The position numbers and the translations under genes are program-made. This document shows positions 6,293-7,627 of a DNA stretch of 7,627 nt, piece after piece (position 1 is the stretch's first letter; every line of letters starts with the position of its first letter). Below the pieces are notes generated by a model. That model was not told where the DNA came from. It saw only the letters and a program-made list of their open reading frames with translations, and made no database searches. The stretch covers positions 1 to 7,627 of the forward strand of contig JAOUJX010000193.1 in the NCBI GenBank assembly GCA_029882955.1, written 5' to 3'. The DNA is from Gammaproteobacteria bacterium (GTDB taxonomy: Bacteria; Pseudomonadota; Gammaproteobacteria; GCA-001735895).

Positions 6293-6391
6293 ATCTCCAG
6301 TCCTACCATCGTGCTATCATTCCATTAAGTACCAAAGTTAGCCTCCCCGTAATTCCACATACTATAATTAGTAAAACGTCGATATTTCCAT

Positions 6392-6416
6392 CTGCATCGT
6401 CAGGACCATGATGCAG
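6392..6416. repeat. inverted repeat CTGCATC-N11-GATGCAG
   Basis: Perfect 7-base arms around an 11-base loop in the spacer between the kinase gene and the 260-residue gene. As RNA it could fold into a modest hairpin. No T-run follows (TTCATATGATTTT), so it is not a standard terminator. It could be part of a leader or a protein site. Confidence 0.4.
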
Positions 6417-6471
6417 TTCATATGATTTTCCTGTAAATATAACAACATCTGTTAAACTTCTACGATTGTAG

Positions 6472-6500
6472 TTGAGCTCAAATGAGTCTTGACGGGTCAA
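6472..6500. promoter_or_regulatory. two adjacent palindromes of TTGA...TCAA type, candidate tandem operator
   Basis: TTGAGCTCAA (6472-6481, perfect) and TTGAC-GG-GTCAA (6489-6500, perfect arms) have centres 18 bases apart, just under two helical turns. The second begins with TTGACG, a near-perfect -35, but no good -10 follows at 16-18 bases. They lie 54-82 bases before the start of the 260-residue gene and could bind one dimeric regulator. Confidence 0.35.
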
Positions 6501-6553
6501 TAACTACGTTTAACGAAATTACTTAGCTAATAGTTCCAGAAGGAAATGACATC

Positions 6554-7336
6554 ATGACCGAGACCAAAATTGAAACGATTCTGAGCGAATCACAATATCG
6601 CGATGTAGCGCAAACACTGTCCAGTAAAAAACGACCGCCCGCACTGTTACGCAAGCTCATGAATTCCTTCGAATCTTATCGACAGGGTCGGAAGTATGGC
6701 TGGTCCCGACCCTGGAATAAATACGACCTGATGAACTTTCAGAGTTTTAAGCTGGATATGTCCCGCGATACCGAACTATTACAGACCGGTACCGATATTC
6801 TGAAGGAGCTTGAAACTCAGATGCCGACAGAGGCTATTTCTTTTTACAAAGATTTATTGGGTGATAACAACCTGATGGGCTTTGTCTTCTGTCATGAATT
6901 TACCGAAGGCTCCAGGCTGTTCGAAGGGGCCACCCTGAGCCTGGGGCGAAAGAACGCAAAACGCTACCGTGATCGTATCGATATTATTATCGAATCTTTA
7001 GTTGTCGATGGCGTAAGCCAGGGATTTAGCCGGGTACGTATCTACATCGACCCCTATCGAGAGGAAGAAAAGGCTCCCTTATGGCAGTCTGTATTGTCGG
7101 AAACCGACCTTGAAAATGCGACACGGCTTTTTGAAACGCTTTCATCTTTGTCCTGGGAATGGGCTGAGATACCAGAGCGGCACTGGGATCACTGGACTTC
7201 GGTCTATATTGATTATTTCGGAGATCGTCAATGGCCCATGTCAGCAAGTTATTTCTGGGTTGCTAGTAATTCAGGCGCCAGAATAAGTGCAAACGATGAT
7301 ATATCAAACTCCGTTGCTACTACTGCCGTCGGGTAA
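6554..7336 (+). CDS. hypothetical protein, 260 residues, family not recognised
   Basis: I do not recognise this protein. It is a real gene by length, normal coding character and a good ribosome site (AGAAGG, ten bases before the ATG). The product is soluble, with no signal peptide or membrane segment, and rich in charged and aromatic residues. It has nine Trp, including a cluster W201, W203, W211 and W214 separated by acidic and His residues. It has a single Cys (in FVFCHEF). The first third is basic and helical (KKRPPALLRKLMNSF, then a GRKYGWSRPWNKY stretch); the middle alternates acidic helices with a likely beta segment (GFSRVRIYIDPY). The last 17 residues are polar Ser/Ala/Asp-rich and probably disordered. 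A 9-base inverted repeat covers its last codons and stop. The dyad-rich spacer upstream suggests its own control rather than co-transcription with the kinase. Confidence 0.75.
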   Translation: MTETKIETILSESQYRDVAQTLSSKKRPPALLRKLMNSFESYRQGRKYGWSRPWNKYDLMNFQSFKLDMSRDTELLQTGTDILKELETQMPTEAISFYKDLLGDNNLMGFVFCHEFTEGSRLFEGATLSLGRKNAKRYRDRIDIIIESLVVDGVSQGFSRVRIYIDPYREEEKAPLWQSVLSETDLENATRLFETLSSLSWEWAEIPERHWDHWTSVYIDYFGDRQWPMSASYFWVASNSGARISANDDISNSVATTAVG

Positions 7337-7364
7337 AACATTCAATGGGATACGTGACGGCAGT
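7322..7364. repeat. 9-bp perfect inverted repeat spanning the end of the 260-residue gene
   Basis: ACTGCCGTC (7322-7330) and GACGGCAGT (7356-7364) are perfect inverted arms around a 25-base loop. With one mismatch the stem extends to 13 pairs (7318-7330 with 7356-7368). The loop contains the gene's TAA and the ATG at 7345. G/C-rich arms make a stable RNA stem, but no T-run follows the right arm, so it is not a typical intrinsic terminator. It may protect the 3' end or control the reading frame behind it. Confidence 0.5.
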
Positions 7365-7482
7365 CGTACATGCTGTTAAAGACATAGACCTTGCTCAGCG
7401 TATATCAGTAGAGTTGCAGGCTGCCATGATAACAGCCGGTCACGATCTGCCTGGCTATTTTCCTGACGACGAATCTCCGTAA
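7345..7482 (+). CDS. doubtful small ORF, 45 residues
   Basis: An ATG eight bases after the previous stop opens a 45-codon frame ending TAA at 7480-7482, four bases before the ATG of the next frame. The product begins MGYVTAVVHAVKDIDLAQRI and ends with acidic residues; I recognise no family. The ribosome site is poor (GGG at 7331-7333, 11 bases away) and the start lies in the loop of a strong inverted repeat. The tight spacing to both neighbours is the only argument for a gene; it may be untranslated spacer. Confidence 0.25.
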   Translation: MGYVTAVVHAVKDIDLAQRISVELQAAMITAGHDLPGYFPDDESP

Positions 7483-7486
7483 GAAC

Positions 7487-7627
7487 ATGCTTCAGACCCC
7501 TAACTGCCTGCGTTATTTTTATCTGTTTGGTGTTGCATTTCGGTTACTCCGCCTGAAGTTTCTGCGAAAGACCGATGATCATGCGCTCGCTCGAAAAATG
7601 ATTGCACAAAGACTGGGCCAGGGTGGT
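7487..7627 (+). CDS. 5' part of a gene running off the right edge; possibly ABC1/UbiB-type kinase-like
   Basis: Forty-seven open codons from the ATG at 7487 to the window end. The N-terminus is basic and aromatic (LRYFYLFGVAFRLLRLKFLR, residues 8-27), followed by ALARKMIAQRLGQGG (33-47). An R/K-rich start followed by a helix ending in RLG is reminiscent of ABC1/AarF/UbiB-family proteins just before their KxGQ motif, but that motif would lie beyond the window, so the assignment is only a guess. The ribosome site is weak (TAAGAA). A membrane-associated amphipathic N-terminus of another family fits equally well. Confidence 0.5.
   Translation, partial: MLQTPNCLRYFYLFGVAFRLLRLKFLRKTDDHALARKMIAQRLGQGG

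Larger units (their letters stand above)
6293..6553. other. 261-bp non-coding spacer rich in dyad symmetry
   Basis: No convincing gene lies here. A 65-codon minus-strand frame (6303-6500) starts at TTG without a ribosome site and is not supported. The stretch holds a TATAAT (6363-6368) without a good -35, a hairpin-capable repeat at 6392-6416, a CTAC-GATT-GTAG repeat (6460-6471) and two TTGA/TCAA palindromes (6472-6500). The ribosome site of the next gene is AGAAGG (6538-6543). I see no intrinsic terminator after the kinase gene. Confidence 0.5.

Noticed and set aside
6392..6416. Intrinsic terminator of the kinase gene
   Set aside because: The stem is only 7 pairs, about 100 bases after the stop, and not followed by a run of T.
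6303..6500. 65-codon minus-strand frame in the spacer
   Set aside because: TTG start, no ribosome site, no recognisable protein; its start coincides with the TTGACGGGTCAA palindrome.
1..7627. CRISPR array, transposase, integrase, toxin-antitoxin or phage-defence genes
   Set aside because: I saw no regular spaced repeats, no terminal repeats of an insertion element, and no protein motifs of these systems on either strand.

Overview
The window carries part of a polyhydroxyalkanoate (PHA) storage cluster, followed by a redox-type protein, a large hybrid sensor kinase and genes I cannot assign. The two-subunit (class III, PhaE+PhaC) synthase beside a PhaR regulator and a PhaB reductase, with close protein resemblance to Allochromatium-type PhaC, suggests a gammaproteobacterium of moderate G+C. 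No rRNA or other marker gene is present to confirm this.

Layout. Positions 1-1694 (minus strand) hold the phaE-phaC operon. phaC runs off the left edge after its catalytic cysteine. A 179-bp divergent intergenic region (1695-1873) separates phaE from phaR (plus strand). It holds a candidate phaE promoter, a TGC-N3-GCA element overlapping that promoter's -35, and a perfect 7-bp inverted repeat around a TTGACA. A 234-bp region (2345-2578) then leads to phaB. It has a TTGACA-N17-TAAATT promoter with two more TGC-N3-GCA elements at and just after the predicted start of transcription. phaB and a convergent carboxymuconolactone decarboxylase/AhpD-like gene share a TTAA at their stops.

From 3913 the character changes. 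A divergent spacer leads to a 746-residue soluble hybrid histidine kinase (PAS-PAS-HisKA-HATPase-REC). It starts at TTG, overlapped by the stop of a five-codon leader reading frame. A 261-bp non-coding stretch rich in dyad symmetries precedes an unrecognised 260-residue protein. The right edge holds a 9-bp perfect inverted repeat, a doubtful 45-codon reading frame and the first 47 codons of another gene.

Working together. PhaB makes (R)-3-hydroxybutyryl-CoA from acetoacetyl-CoA. PhaE/PhaC polymerise it on the granule surface. PhaR, which in its family binds both PHA and DNA, probably represses the cluster through the shared intergenic elements. No thiolase (phaA) or phasin gene lies in the window. 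The link of the kinase and downstream genes to PHA is not shown by the sequence. I see no CRISPR array, insertion sequence, tRNA or rRNA, and no clearly new multi-gene system. The points most worth a second look are the repeated operator-like element, the lysine/alanine tail of PhaE, and the leader/TTG arrangement before the kinase.
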